A DNA stretch of 51,385 nt from positions 1 to 51,385 of the forward strand of contig JASHRF010000062.1 of NCBI GenBank assembly GCA_030037545.1. The letters run 5' to 3'. Shown here piece after piece: positions 7,923 to 15,618 of the stretch. The position numbers were made by a program, and so were the translations under genes. A model generated the notes under the pieces. It did no database searches. It had not been told where the DNA came from and saw nothing but the letters and a program-made list of their open reading frames with translations. This DNA comes from Acidobacteriaceae bacterium (GTDB lineage: Bacteria > Acidobacteriota > Terriglobia > Terriglobales > Acidobacteriaceae). Position 1 is the first letter of the stretch, and each line of letters opens with the position of its first letter.

Positions 7923-9026
7923 ATGCAGAATTCGAGTTCAATGCGGCGCAAGGATTCCGAAGACGGCTATATGCTGCTGGCGGTCATTTGCATGCTGGCG
8001 CTGCTGACCATCGCGATGTCGGTGGCCATACCGGAGATCACCAAGTCGCTCCAACGCGACAAGGAAGTGGAGACGATGCACCGCGGCAAGCAGTACATTC
8101 GCGCCATCCAGCTCTACTACCGCAAGTTCGGCTCCTACCCGCCCTCGATTGACGCACTGGTGAACACCAACAACATCCGTTTCCTGCGCAAGCGCTACCT
8201 CGATCCGCTTACCGGCAAGGACGACTGGAAGCCGATCTACTTTGGCCAGAACAAGGCGCCGCTGGCGATGGGCTTTTTCGGCCAACCGCTGGGAGGGGTA
8301 GGCGGCTCCATGCCAGTAGCCGGCATCGGCCCGAGCGGATCGGGTGGCATGGGCAGCGCGGGCATTGGCGGACAGAACGGCTCCGGGTTTGGATCGACGG
8401 GCAGCAGCTTCGGATCGTCATTTGGCGGATCATCGTTCGGCGGATCATCTGGCGGTTCGTCGTTTGGCGGGTCTTCGTTCGGAGGGTCATCGTTCGGTGG
8501 CTCTTCGCAGGGCGGCAGCTCGGTTTTCGGCTCGTCCGATACAGGTAACAATTCGAATACGGGCACGAACGCCTCCAGCGACGGGACTGACAATTCAGGG
8601 AGTGCCAACGGCGGCACGAATGGCGGCGCGAATGGCGCGAACGGGACGGGAAGCTCGGGAACGGGGTTCATGAGCGGCCAGAACGGCCAGACCTTCGGCG
8701 GAGGCGGCATTATCGGCGTGGAGCCGGTCAGCCCCAAGCCGTCGATCCTGATCTACAAGAAAAAGGACCACTACAACCAGTGGGAGTTCACCTATAGCCC
8801 GCTGCAGGACATGATGCAGCAGGCGGGCGCCTCAGGAATGGGAGGCACGCCCAACACCGGGCTTAACGGCTCGCAGGGCATGCCGGGTTCGGGAACCAAC
8901 GGCTTCGGGGGAGGCAGCTTCGGCGGAAGCGGAGGTACTTTTGGCGGAGGCGGTGGCAGTTTCGGTGGCGGCGGATCCGGCTTCGGCTCCAACCCGCAGC
9001 AGCCTACGCAGCCTCAGCAGCAATAA
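7923..9026 (+). CDS. Pseudopilin-like protein with Gly/Ser-rich repeat region
   Basis: The N-terminus (start ATG 7923 after AAGGCGG) reads as a class III signal: MRRKDSEDG, cleavage after Gly15, then YMLLAVICMLALLTIAMSVA as the hydrophobic helix. The Glu normally at +5 of the mature protein is absent, as in GspK-type tip pseudopilins. A GspG-like part follows (HRGKQYIRAIQLYYRKFGSYPPSIDAL, with LDPLTGKDDWKPIYFG; about residues 58-110). After that the protein becomes extremely Gly/Ser rich: an array of FGGSS units encoded at about 8407-8520, and Gly-rich blocks at 8620-8720 and 8890-8990. Length is 367 residues, about twice a usual GspG. A longer start at 7839 (TTG) is unlikely. Last gene of the operon. 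Confidence 0.72.
   Translation: MQNSSSMRRKDSEDGYMLLAVICMLALLTIAMSVAIPEITKSLQRDKEVETMHRGKQYIRAIQLYYRKFGSYPPSIDALVNTNNIRFLRKRYLDPLTGKDDWKPIYFGQNKAPLAMGFFGQPLGGVGGSMPVAGIGPSGSGGMGSAGIGGQNGSGFGSTGSSFGSSFGGSSFGGSSGGSSFGGSSFGGSSFGGSSQGGSSVFGSSDTGNNSNTGTNASSDGTDNSGSANGGTNGGANGANGTGSSGTGFMSGQNGQTFGGGGIIGVEPVSPKPSILIYKKKDHYNQWEFTYSPLQDMMQQAGASGMGGTPNTGLNGSQGMPGSGTNGFGGGSFGGSGGTFGGGGGSFGGGGSGFGSNPQQPTQPQQQ
8401..8520 (+). repeat. Degenerate tandem 15-base coding repeat (FGGSS units)
   Basis: Inside the pseudopilin gene, a 15-base unit similar to TTCGGCGGATCATCG is repeated about seven times with drift, coding for FGGSS, SGGSS and QGGSS. The differences are mostly at third positions, so selection seems to act on the protein repeat. 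It is a coding low-complexity tract, not a CRISPR: there are no unique spacers. Confidence 0.8.
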
Positions 9027-9236
9027 CCGCGAAAAACGCTGCGCCATCAAGGGCGAAATAGGCACGTCGTAGACAGTGAAGAGGGACGCGGCGCCGTCGG
9101 TCCTAATGACCATGCAGATCCCTCCTGCCTGTGCGCAGGTTTTGAGAGCCTGGGTGGCCCAAGCAGAAATGGGCGACACAAGTGCCGCCCACCCCGATGC
9201 TAACTACGCTATCGCAGCTAACTCCGCCAACTTCGC
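9027..9236. other. Intergenic region between convergent pseudopilin and dnaK genes
   Basis: No gene is supported here. Around 9161-9205 there is an imperfect inverted repeat (GGGTGGCCCA facing TGCCGCCCACCC) that resembles the hairpin repeats seen elsewhere in the window, and it may serve as a transcription stop for one or both converging operons. No T-run follows, so it is not a classic intrinsic terminator. Confidence 0.4.
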
Positions 9237-11171
9237 TTATTTCTTCTCGTCCACGTCCACGTACTCGGCATCGATCACGCCTTCGTCTTTCTTCTGCTCG
9301 CCGGCGCTCGCGCCGCCCGTGCTCCCGTCCGAAGGGCCGCCGGGCGCAGGTCCGGACGCCTGCGCGGCGTTGGCCTTGTAAAGTGCTTCAGCCAGTTTGT
9401 GGCTAGCTTGCGTGAGGCGATCATGCGCTGCGCGCATCTCTTTGGTGCTCGGCGAGCCTTCGAGCGTCTTCTTGGCGTCGGCCAGCGCCGCTTCCACTTC
9501 CGTCTTGTCGGCGGCCTGCACCTTTTCGCCCGAGTCCTTCAGCATCTTCTCGATGTTGTAAACCATGCCGTCGAGCGCGTTGCGGGCTTCGATCTCCTCG
9601 CGCTTCTCCTTGTCCTCGGAAGCGTGGGCTTCGGCTTCCTTGGCCATCTTCTCGACCTCTTCTTTCGACAGGCCGGAGCTGGAAGTGATCTGAATGCGCG
9701 TGTCCTTGCCGGTGGCGTTGTCCTTCGCCGTCACGTTGAGGATGCCATTGGCATCGATGTCGAACGTGACTTCGATCTGGGGAATCCCGCGCGGCGCCGG
9801 CATGATGCCGCCCAGCTTGAACTTGCCCAGGGTACGGTTCTGCCCGGCCATGGGCCGCTCGCCCTGCAGAACGTGGACTTCGACTTCAGTCTGGTTATCG
9901 GCCGCGGTCGAAAACGTCTCAGTCTTCTTGGTCGGAATGGTGGTGTTGCGCGGGATCATGGGCGTAGCCACGCCACCCAGCGTTTCAATGGACAGTGTCA
10001 GCGGCGTCACGTCCAGCAGGAGCAGATCCTTAACCTCACCGGCCAGTACGCCCGCCTGTACGGCAGCGCCCACGGCTACCACCTCGTCGGGGTTCACGCC
10101 GCGATGCGGTTCCTTGCCGAAGAGGGTCTTGACCAGTTCCTGGATCTTGGGCATGCGGGTCTGGCCACCGACCAGCACCACTTCGTCGATGTCGCTGGCC
10201 TTCACGCCGGCATCGGCCATGCACTTCTTGCAGGGCTCGACGGATTTTTCAATCAGATCGCCGACCAACTGCTCCAGCTTGGCGCGAGTGAGCTTGCGGA
10301 CCAGGTGCTTGGGCCCGGTAGCGTCGGCGGTAATAAACGGGAGATTGATCTCGGTTTCGACGGTCGTCGAGAGCTCGATCTTAGCCTTCTCCGCGGCATC
10401 CTTCAGGCGCTGCAAAGCCATTTCGTTGCCCTTGGAGCTCAGGTCGAGGCCCTCTTCCTGCTTGAACTCGGCAATCAGCCAGTCGACGACTCGTTGGTCG
10501 AGGTTGTCGCCGCCCAGATGGGTATCGCCGTTGGTGGATTTAACCTCGATGACGCCTTCGCCCACTTCGAGGATGGAGATATCGAACGTGCCGCCGCCAA
10601 AGTCGTAAACGGCAATAGTCTCATCCTTCTTCTTGTCGAGCCCGTAGGCCAGCGCGGCCGCGGTGGGCTCGTTGACGATGCGCTTCACGTCGAGACCGGC
10701 GATCTTGCCCGCGTCCTTGGTGGCCTGGCGCTGCGAGTCATTGAAGTAAGCGGGAACGGTGATGACGGCCTCGCTGACCGTCTCGCCCAGGTAAGCTTCA
10801 GCCGACTTCTTGAGTTTTTGCAGGATCATGGCCGAGATTTCGGGCGGAGTGTACTCCTTGCCCTGAGCCACGACCGCCACGTGGTCGCCCTGCTGGACGA
10901 CCTTGAAAGGCACCATCTTCATCTCGTCCGTCACTTCGTTGTAGCGGCGGCCCATAAAGCGCTTGATAGAGAAGATGGTGTTCTCAGGGTTGGTAATTGC
11001 CTGGCGCTTGGCCACCTGACCCACCAGCCGCTCGCCGGACTTGGCGAACCCGACGACAGAGGGCGTAGTGCGCCCACCCTCTTCATTTGGAATGACTTTG
11101 GGCTCTCCGCCCTCCATCACGGCGACGCACGAGTTGGTGGTGCCGAGGTCGATGCCGATCATCTTTGCCAT
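9237..11171 (-). CDS. dnaK: Molecular chaperone DnaK (Hsp70)
   Basis: ATP-dependent Hsp70 chaperone of the cytoplasm. Length is 644 residues. The N-terminal ATPase domain has [31 protein letters not shown] ([16 protein letters not shown]), [13 protein letters not shown] and [11 protein letters not shown] motifs. The substrate-binding domain follows the [14 protein letters not shown] linker, and the lid ends in EYVDVDEKK, a variant of the usual EEVKDD-type tail. A GGCGGAG site precedes the ATG. No grpE or dnaJ is adjacent, so dnaK appears to be a single-gene unit, with a HAIR-like inverted repeat upstream. Identification is certain. Confidence 0.98.
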   Translation of the reverse strand: MAKMIGIDLGTTNSCVAVMEGGEPKVIPNEEGGRTTPSVVGFAKSGERLVGQVAKRQAITNPENTIFSIKRFMGRRYNEVTDEMKMVPFKVVQQGDHVAVVAQGKEYTPPEISAMILQKLKKSAEAYLGETVSEAVITVPAYFNDSQRQATKDAGKIAGLDVKRIVNEPTAAALAYGLDKKKDETIAVYDFGGGTFDISILEVGEGVIEVKSTNGDTHLGGDNLDQRVVDWLIAEFKQEEGLDLSSKGNEMALQRLKDAAEKAKIELSTTVETEINLPFITADATGPKHLVRKLTRAKLEQLVGDLIEKSVEPCKKCMADAGVKASDIDEVVLVGGQTRMPKIQELVKTLFGKEPHRGVNPDEVVAVGAAVQAGVLAGEVKDLLLLDVTPLTLSIETLGGVATPMIPRNTTIPTKKTETFSTAADNQTEVEVHVLQGERPMAGQNRTLGKFKLGGIMPAPRGIPQIEVTFDIDANGILNVTAKDNATGKDTRIQITSSSGLSKEEVEKMAKEAEAHASEDKEKREEIEARNALDGMVYNIEKMLKDSGEKVQAADKTEVEAALADAKKTLEGSPSTKEMRAAHDRLTQASHKLAEALYKANAAQASGPAPGGPSDGSTGGASAGEQKKDEGVIDAEYVDVDEKK

Positions 11172-11219
11172 GGTGTTCTCCGCCTCTGTTCTTAAAGTTC
11201 TGCATTGACAGAATTTCAG

Positions 11220-11240
11220 ATTGAGTCTGATGCTGTCAAC
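11220..11240 (-). promoter_or_regulatory. HAIR-like inverted repeat overlapping a -35 element upstream of dnaK
   Basis: Read on the minus strand: GTTGACA, 7 bases, ACTCAAT. The HAIR operator of the heat-shock repressor HspR is CTTGAGT-N7-ACTCAAG; 10 of 14 arm positions match and the spacing is exact. The left arm contains TTGACA, a perfect -35 hexamer, although no good -10 is evident at 17 bases. A second symmetrical feature (CTGTCAA / TTGACAG arms) surrounds it. There is no CIRCE element. HspR control of dnaK is inferred; no hspR gene is in the window. Confidence 0.4.
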
Positions 11241-11309
11241 CTTATTTGATGCGCCTCTTATAAGCTGGATGCATTTTGGGAGGGATTTGCAGGCGATTCC
11301 GCCGGTTTG

Positions 11310-12485
11310 TCAGGCCGATCCTTTACCTTCGGGCCAGGGATCGCGAAGCAGCGAGGAGAGTCCCAGATCGTCTCCGTAGCGCTCGATTTCGGAACTGGCG
11401 GCATGAACCGGGCCGGGCAGCGCCTGGAAAGCGGGGATGGCGTTGGCGCCCATGATTTGCGGAGAGACGTAGAAGTGAATGCGATCGACCATGCCGGCCG
11501 CGAGCAGCTCGGTATTCAGGCGGGTTCCGGTTTCGGTAAGCAAGGTGAGGATGCCTTCGGCGCCGAGCCGGTCAAGGACTCTGCTAAGTGGGACGCGGCC
11601 GGCTACCCAACCCACCGAAGGCCGCTCGGCAGAGGCCTGGGTTTCAGCGGGCAGGATTTGAACGCGGACGCCGCGCGCCGCGAGCTCGCGGATGCGACCC
11701 TCGGATTCATTGCCAAGGGCAGTGAAAATAAGGACATCGTTCTGCGCGGTGGTAACGATCTTCGATTCGAGCGGGATGCGCAGGCTGGAATCGAGAATGA
11801 CGCGCAGGAGCGGGCGGCGGCGAGGGCGGCCGCTGCGGTCGGTGAGCAGCGGGTCGTCGGCGAGAACGGTGCCGATGCCGGTAAGGACAGCGTCGACCTG
11901 CCAGCGCAGCGACTGCACGGCGGCGCGCGCGGGTTCGCCGGTAACCCAGTAGGGCTCGCGGGAGGTGGGCCGGCCGGCGGGCGGTGCGATGCGGCCGTCG
12001 AGCGACATGGCGACTTTCATCAGAACGAACGGGCGATGGGATTGCGACCAGCGAGCGAAACCTTCGTTGAGGCGGCGAGCGTCGGCTTCGCAGACGCCGA
12101 CAGCGGTCTCGATTCCCGCGGCACGCAATGCCTGAAGGCCTCCGCCGGCCACGTTCGGATTGGGATCAGTGGTTGCGGCCACGACGCGGGCGATTCCGGC
12201 CTGGATGAGCGCCTGGGTGCATGGCGGTGTACGGCCGGTGTGGTTGCAAGGTTCGAGGGTGACGTAGGCGGCGGCGCCGCGGGCGCGTTCGCCTGCAGCG
12301 CGCAGGGCGACCACTTCCGCATGATCGAGCCGGTCGTATTCGTGCCAGCCCTCGCCGGCGAGCTGGCCGTCGCGGTCGAGGATCGCACAGCCGACGACTG
12401 GATTGGGCGAACAGAGTCCGATGCCGCGCCGCGCGAGGTCATGGGCGTGCTGCATCCATCGATGGTCGTGATCGGAAATCTTCAT
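11310..12485 (-). CDS. ribD: Bifunctional riboflavin biosynthesis deaminase/reductase RibD
   Basis: Catalyses the deamination of the diaminopyrimidine intermediate and the following ribosyl reduction in riboflavin synthesis. The N-terminal deaminase domain carries the zinc motif HAEVVALRAAGE (about residues 54-65) and PCNHTGRTPPCTQAL (about 79-93). The C-terminal reductase domain begins near 150 with LMKVAMSLDGRIA and includes RPLLRVILDSSLRIP. The 391-residue length fits the fused enzyme. It lies downstream of a small unknown gene and ftsY on the same strand; no other rib gene is nearby, so the pathway is scattered in this genome. Confidence 0.95.
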   Translation of the reverse strand: MKISDHDHRWMQHAHDLARRGIGLCSPNPVVGCAILDRDGQLAGEGWHEYDRLDHAEVVALRAAGERARGAAAYVTLEPCNHTGRTPPCTQALIQAGIARVVAATTDPNPNVAGGGLQALRAAGIETAVGVCEADARRLNEGFARWSQSHRPFVLMKVAMSLDGRIAPPAGRPTSREPYWVTGEPARAAVQSLRWQVDAVLTGIGTVLADDPLLTDRSGRPRRRPLLRVILDSSLRIPLESKIVTTAQNDVLIFTALGNESEGRIRELAARGVRVQILPAETQASAERPSVGWVAGRVPLSRVLDRLGAEGILTLLTETGTRLNTELLAAGMVDRIHFYVSPQIMGANAIPAFQALPGPVHAASSEIERYGDDLGLSSLLRDPWPEGKGSA

Positions 12486-12571
12486 TGCGACTTATCAGGG
12501 GCTGAAGTTCGGTCCATTTTCGCATTATCAAGAGCCATTTGAAGAGCAAAGAGGCGTTTGCGCTCTACCTT

Positions 12572-12778
12572 TCATGCAGATCCCCTCCAGGGGGACTCGT
12601 TTTCGTCCAATTCTTCGACTGCCGCGGCGCCGCCTTTACTCGGTGGCCGGCGTAAGGGTGCCATGCGGTATGCGTAGGGATCCTCGGGTTCGGTGGGTTC
12701 GATCCAGGGCATGAAGAACTGTCTCATCCGACTCAAAAGATCGCGCAGGGAGCGTTTTGATCGCCTTTGATTGTCCAT
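12572..12778 (-). CDS. Small uncharacterised protein
   Basis: A 68-residue product, MDNQRRSKRSLRDLLSRMRQ followed by an acidic, Pro-rich second half (FMPWIEPTEPEDPYAYRMAP). It is not a family I recognise. It has a very good ribosome binding site (GGGAGGAG, five bases before the ATG), it sits in the gap between ftsY (51 bp upstream) and ribD (86 bp downstream) on the same strand, and the coding density fits its neighbours. The N-terminal third is basic and amphipathic and could touch RNA or membrane, but nothing in the sequence establishes a function. The RBS makes translation likely. Confidence 0.6.
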   Translation of the reverse strand: MDNQRRSKRSLRDLLSRMRQFFMPWIEPTEPEDPYAYRMAPLRRPPSKGGAAAVEELDENESPWRGSA

Positions 12779-12829
12779 TGTGCTCCTCCCGTTCCCGTGC
12801 GCATTGCCGAGAACGATTCGGAGATGATT

Positions 12830-13861
12830 TCATCCTAGCAGCGAATCCACGAATGCTTTGGGATCGAATTCGAGCAGGTCACCCATCTGCTCGCCTACGC
12901 CCACGAAGCGCACCGGCAGGTTGAGCTCGCGGGCAATGGCCACGGCGATGCCGCCTTTGGCCGTTCCGTCGAGCTTGGTAAGCACGATGCCGGTGACGCC
13001 GGCAGCCTCAGTAAACAGGCGCGCCTGTTGCAAGCCGTTCTGGCCGGTGGTCGCGTCCATCGCCAGAAGCACCTCGTGGGGCGCGCCGGGCACTAATCGC
13101 GAGGCCGTCCGGCGCATCTTGTCGAGCTCGTCCATGAGGCCGGATTTGGTGTGCAGGCGGCCGGCGGTGTCGACGTAGAGGTCCTGAATGGTGCGCGCCT
13201 TGGAGGCGGAGATGGAGTCGTAGAGCACAGCGGCCGGATCGCCGCCAGGGCGCGTTTTGATCATTTCCACGCCGGATCGGGCGGCCCAGATTTCGAGCTG
13301 CTCGATGGCCGCGGCGCGAAAGGTATCCGCGGCGCAGAGGAGAGCGGAACGGCCCTGTGCGCGGCTCCAGGCTGCGAGTTTTCCGCTGCTGGTGGTTTTG
13401 CCGGTGCCATTGACGCCCACGAGAAACACAACCTTGGGCGGCGATTCAGGCTGCGGAATGGGACGCCGCGGCGCATCTAAAATGGCCTGCAATTGGTCCT
13501 TGAGCAGGCTGCGCAGCTCTTCGCCGCCTTCGATGGCCTTGCGCATGGCGCGCTCGCGCAGCGCGTCGAGCACTTCAGTTGTCGTCTGCACGCCCAGGTC
13601 GCTCGACAGGAGCACGGCCTCGAGCTCTTCGAGCGCACTCTCGTCCACGATGCGGGTGAGCGCGGCGATGCTCTCCATTTTTGCGGAGAGGGAGTCGCGA
13701 GTGCGCGCGACCGCTTCTTTCATGCGGTCAAGGGCCGTGCGGTCGAGACCCACGGCCTGCCTCATGCGACCGAAAAAGCCTTTGCGCTCTTCCGCAGGCG
13801 TCTCTTCTTCAGGCTTGATGGGTTTTTGGGGTTCTTCGTTACCAAACAGCGTTTGAATCAT
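12830..13861 (-). CDS. ftsY: Signal recognition particle receptor FtsY
   Basis: SRP-type GTPase that docks ribosome-SRP complexes at the inner membrane. The 343-residue protein has a short acidic A region (about 1-30, [16 protein letters not shown]), the N helical bundle (about 40-135) and the G domain. G1 is GVNGTGKTT at 149-157, with the DTFRAAA motif after it, G3 [17 protein letters not shown]4 [10 protein letters not shown], and the closing segment [20 protein letters not shown]. The acidic A domain is much shorter than in E. coli, as in most bacteria. It heads a minus-strand group with the small gene and ribD. Identification is certain. Confidence 0.97.
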   Translation of the reverse strand: MIQTLFGNEEPQKPIKPEEETPAEERKGFFGRMRQAVGLDRTALDRMKEAVARTRDSLSAKMESIAALTRIVDESALEELEAVLLSSDLGVQTTTEVLDALRERAMRKAIEGGEELRSLLKDQLQAILDAPRRPIPQPESPPKVVFLVGVNGTGKTTSSGKLAAWSRAQGRSALLCAADTFRAAAIEQLEIWAARSGVEMIKTRPGGDPAAVLYDSISASKARTIQDLYVDTAGRLHTKSGLMDELDKMRRTASRLVPGAPHEVLLAMDATTGQNGLQQARLFTEAAGVTGIVLTKLDGTAKGGIAVAIARELNLPVRFVGVGEQMGDLLEFDPKAFVDSLLG

Positions 13862-14252
13862 CGTCTATTTCAGTGTAGAACGGCAGGAGTGGTGAGGCGG
13901 GAGCGCGAACAGCCAGCGGGAATTGGGGATGCTGGCAACAGAGGTTTGCTGCCGCTCAGTAGACTGTTTTGCTGGCGCCCGTTCGTTTTGGCGTCTCAGC
14001 AGTCAGATCGGCCGATACAATGGGCACTGGCGGTCCGTGAAGACGGAAGGCGAGCCATTGAGCACAGCCCGGAATGCAGACCTGGAGACCACCCTGGCGG
14101 CCGATCGTCTGGAGCCGCTTCAGCATAGTGCGATCCCGGCGAGCGAAGTGACAATAAGATGAAGCTGCCGTCATCCACACTTGTTATCTTGTCCTGGCGA
14201 GTCGTTCATCCCAATTAAGCAGTACTCGGCTCTGAGGAGGTCCATCGCCACA
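13862..14252. other. Intergenic region between divergent ftsY and outer-membrane protein genes
   Basis: About 390 bases without a convincing gene. It should contain the ftsY promoter (minus) and the promoter of the gene at 14253 (plus). A plus-strand open frame at 13923-14162 lacks a ribosome binding site and has no recognisable motif; its tail (DLETTLAADRLEPLQ) is protein-like, so a degraded gene is possible. No tRNA or SRP RNA could be recognised. Confidence 0.4.
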
Positions 14253-15119
14253 ATGGGGGGGACGCGACGGGTTCGACTGTGCGGTACGACGCTGATTCCG
14301 ATGCTCCTGCTGATCGTCGACGGCAAGTTCGCAGTTGCGCAGGACAACTACCAGATAAGTAACTACGAGATTCAGGTCTACGGCACCCAGACCGTGACGC
14401 CGAAAACTACGATGGTTGAGTCGTTCAGCAATGTCAGCGCGGACGGCACCAAGCCGCTGGCCGGATCAGTTTATGCAGCGAACCAGCTTTACCCGACGAA
14501 TAATGCCTTGCACGAATCCGTTGAGATCACGCAGGGAATCACGAGATGGTCGGAGGTGGGCTTCTATGTTTTCACTGATGCGCGCAGCGGGCAGGGATGG
14601 CAGTGGGTGGGCGACCATATCCGGCCCCGGGTGCGAGCGCCGGATAGCTGGCACTGGCCGGTGGGTGCGAGTCTGTCTGTCGAGTTCGGCTACCAGCGCC
14701 CGCATTTCTCGACGGACACATGGACGTTAGAGATCAGGCCCATCGTCGATAAGCAGCTCGGGCCGTGGTATTTCGCGGCGAACCCTGCGTTCGAACGGTC
14801 CTTTCATGGGCGGAGCGTCTCTCAGGGCTTGGCCTTTGCTCCTAGTGCGAAGTTTAGCTACGGCTTCAACAAGTACATCTCCGGCGGGCTCGAATATTAT
14901 GGAGATTACGGAAGTCTGCGGGATATTTCCTCTTTTCATGACCAGCAACAGCAGTTCTTTCCGGCGATCGATCTAAATGTCTCTCCTGATTGGGAGATCA
15001 ATTTGGGCGTGGGCATCGGAGTGACTGCAAATACAGATGACTGGATTTGGAAGGCAAACGTGGGTCGCCGCTTTGACTGGGCGCACCACCGCGCGCAGAG
15101 TTCCGGAAGCATGCAATGA
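14253..15119 (+). CDS. Putative outer-membrane beta-barrel protein, function unknown
   Basis: With the start at 14253 (MGGTRRVRLCGTTLIPMLLL, preceded by GAGGAGG 12 bases upstream) the protein has 288 residues and a plausible Sec signal peptide ending near AVAQ. The rest is rich in alternating, aromatic strands (WSEVGFYVFTD, WTLEIRPIVDKQLGPWYFAA, FSYGFNKYISGGLEYYGDYG, INLGVGIGVTANTDDWIWKA), as expected of a beta-barrel, and ends with an aromatic-containing strand before a short tail (RRFDWAHHRAQ). No named family was recognised. The gene stops 2 bp from the end of a truncated hpnB, so it lies at a rearrangement junction. The base composition is a little more A/T rich than its neighbours. Confidence 0.6.
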   Translation: MGGTRRVRLCGTTLIPMLLLIVDGKFAVAQDNYQISNYEIQVYGTQTVTPKTTMVESFSNVSADGTKPLAGSVYAANQLYPTNNALHESVEITQGITRWSEVGFYVFTDARSGQGWQWVGDHIRPRVRAPDSWHWPVGASLSVEFGYQRPHFSTDTWTLEIRPIVDKQLGPWYFAANPAFERSFHGRSVSQGLAFAPSAKFSYGFNKYISGGLEYYGDYGSLRDISSFHDQQQQFFPAIDLNVSPDWEINLGVGIGVTANTDDWIWKANVGRRFDWAHHRAQSSGSMQ

Positions 15120-15121
15120 GC

Positions 15122-15406
15122 TTATTCGCCGGCAGAAGCGACGATCCAGGCGAAGGCAGTGTCGTCGCTGCTGTTGTCGTCCACAAGAAGGATGGCGAGT
15201 TCGTCCGGATAGTTCTGCGCCAGAAGTGACGCGAGGCTGCAGCAAATGTTTGCAGCTTCGTTGCGCGCAGGAACCACGGCGGCCACGTTCGCTCTGCCGG
15301 AGGGCGCGCGCAGAGGAAGCACGGGCGTGGATCGCCAGAACCGCCCGTGAAATCCGATTAGATAGATCCAGGCGGTGAAAGACAGCGCGGAGATTAAGGC
15401 GATCAT
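15122..15406 (-). pseudogene. hpnB: Truncated hopanoid-associated glycosyltransferase (HpnB-like), N-terminal fragment
   Basis: The 94-residue frame starts with a proper AGGA site and ATG. It has a membrane helix (MIALISALSFTAWIYLIGFH) and the first half of a family 2 glycosyltransferase nucleotide-binding fold: VAAVVPARNEAANI, SLLAQNYP, then LLVDDNSSDDTA. This order (GFWR...VPARNEA...LVDDxSxDxTA) is that of HpnB, which is usually about 380 residues and acts in hopanoid lipid modification. The frame ends in TAA right after the first Asp motif, exactly where the neighbouring outer-membrane gene ends. The catalytic half is therefore missing, and the gene is probably dead. Confidence 0.65.
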
Positions 15407-15618
15407 TTCATCCTGAACAGCTCATATCTAGCTGGATTTTAACCAATGGCGCAGTGGGCCGGGCGCGACACGATTCTCTCTTGATACTGGCGCCGGTCAC
15501 ATCCTGCTGCCTGGGTGCGGATCCCGGCGCCCTGAAACTTTAAGAAACTCCGGCACGTCAACGCACAAGAGATGTCCAGGTTGCCGCCGGCAAACGTGTG
15601 GCGCAGGATTCCGGTGTG

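Noticed and set aside
8401..8520. CRISPR-like regular repeat
   Set aside because: Units are contiguous, in frame and coding (FGGSS); there are no spacers and no cas genes.
9399..11195. 598-codon open frame opposite dnaK
   Set aside because: Long antisense frames opposite Hsp70 genes are a known artefact of codon bias; no RBS or domain is visible and DnaK is certain.
11307..12542. 411-codon open frame opposite ribD
   Set aside because: RibD motifs are complete on the minus strand; the plus-strand product is low in hydrophobic structure and lacks any known motif.
13923..14162. 79-codon open frame upstream of the outer-membrane gene
   Set aside because: No RBS, no family match, Cys/Arg-rich first half; mentioned as part of the intergenic region only.
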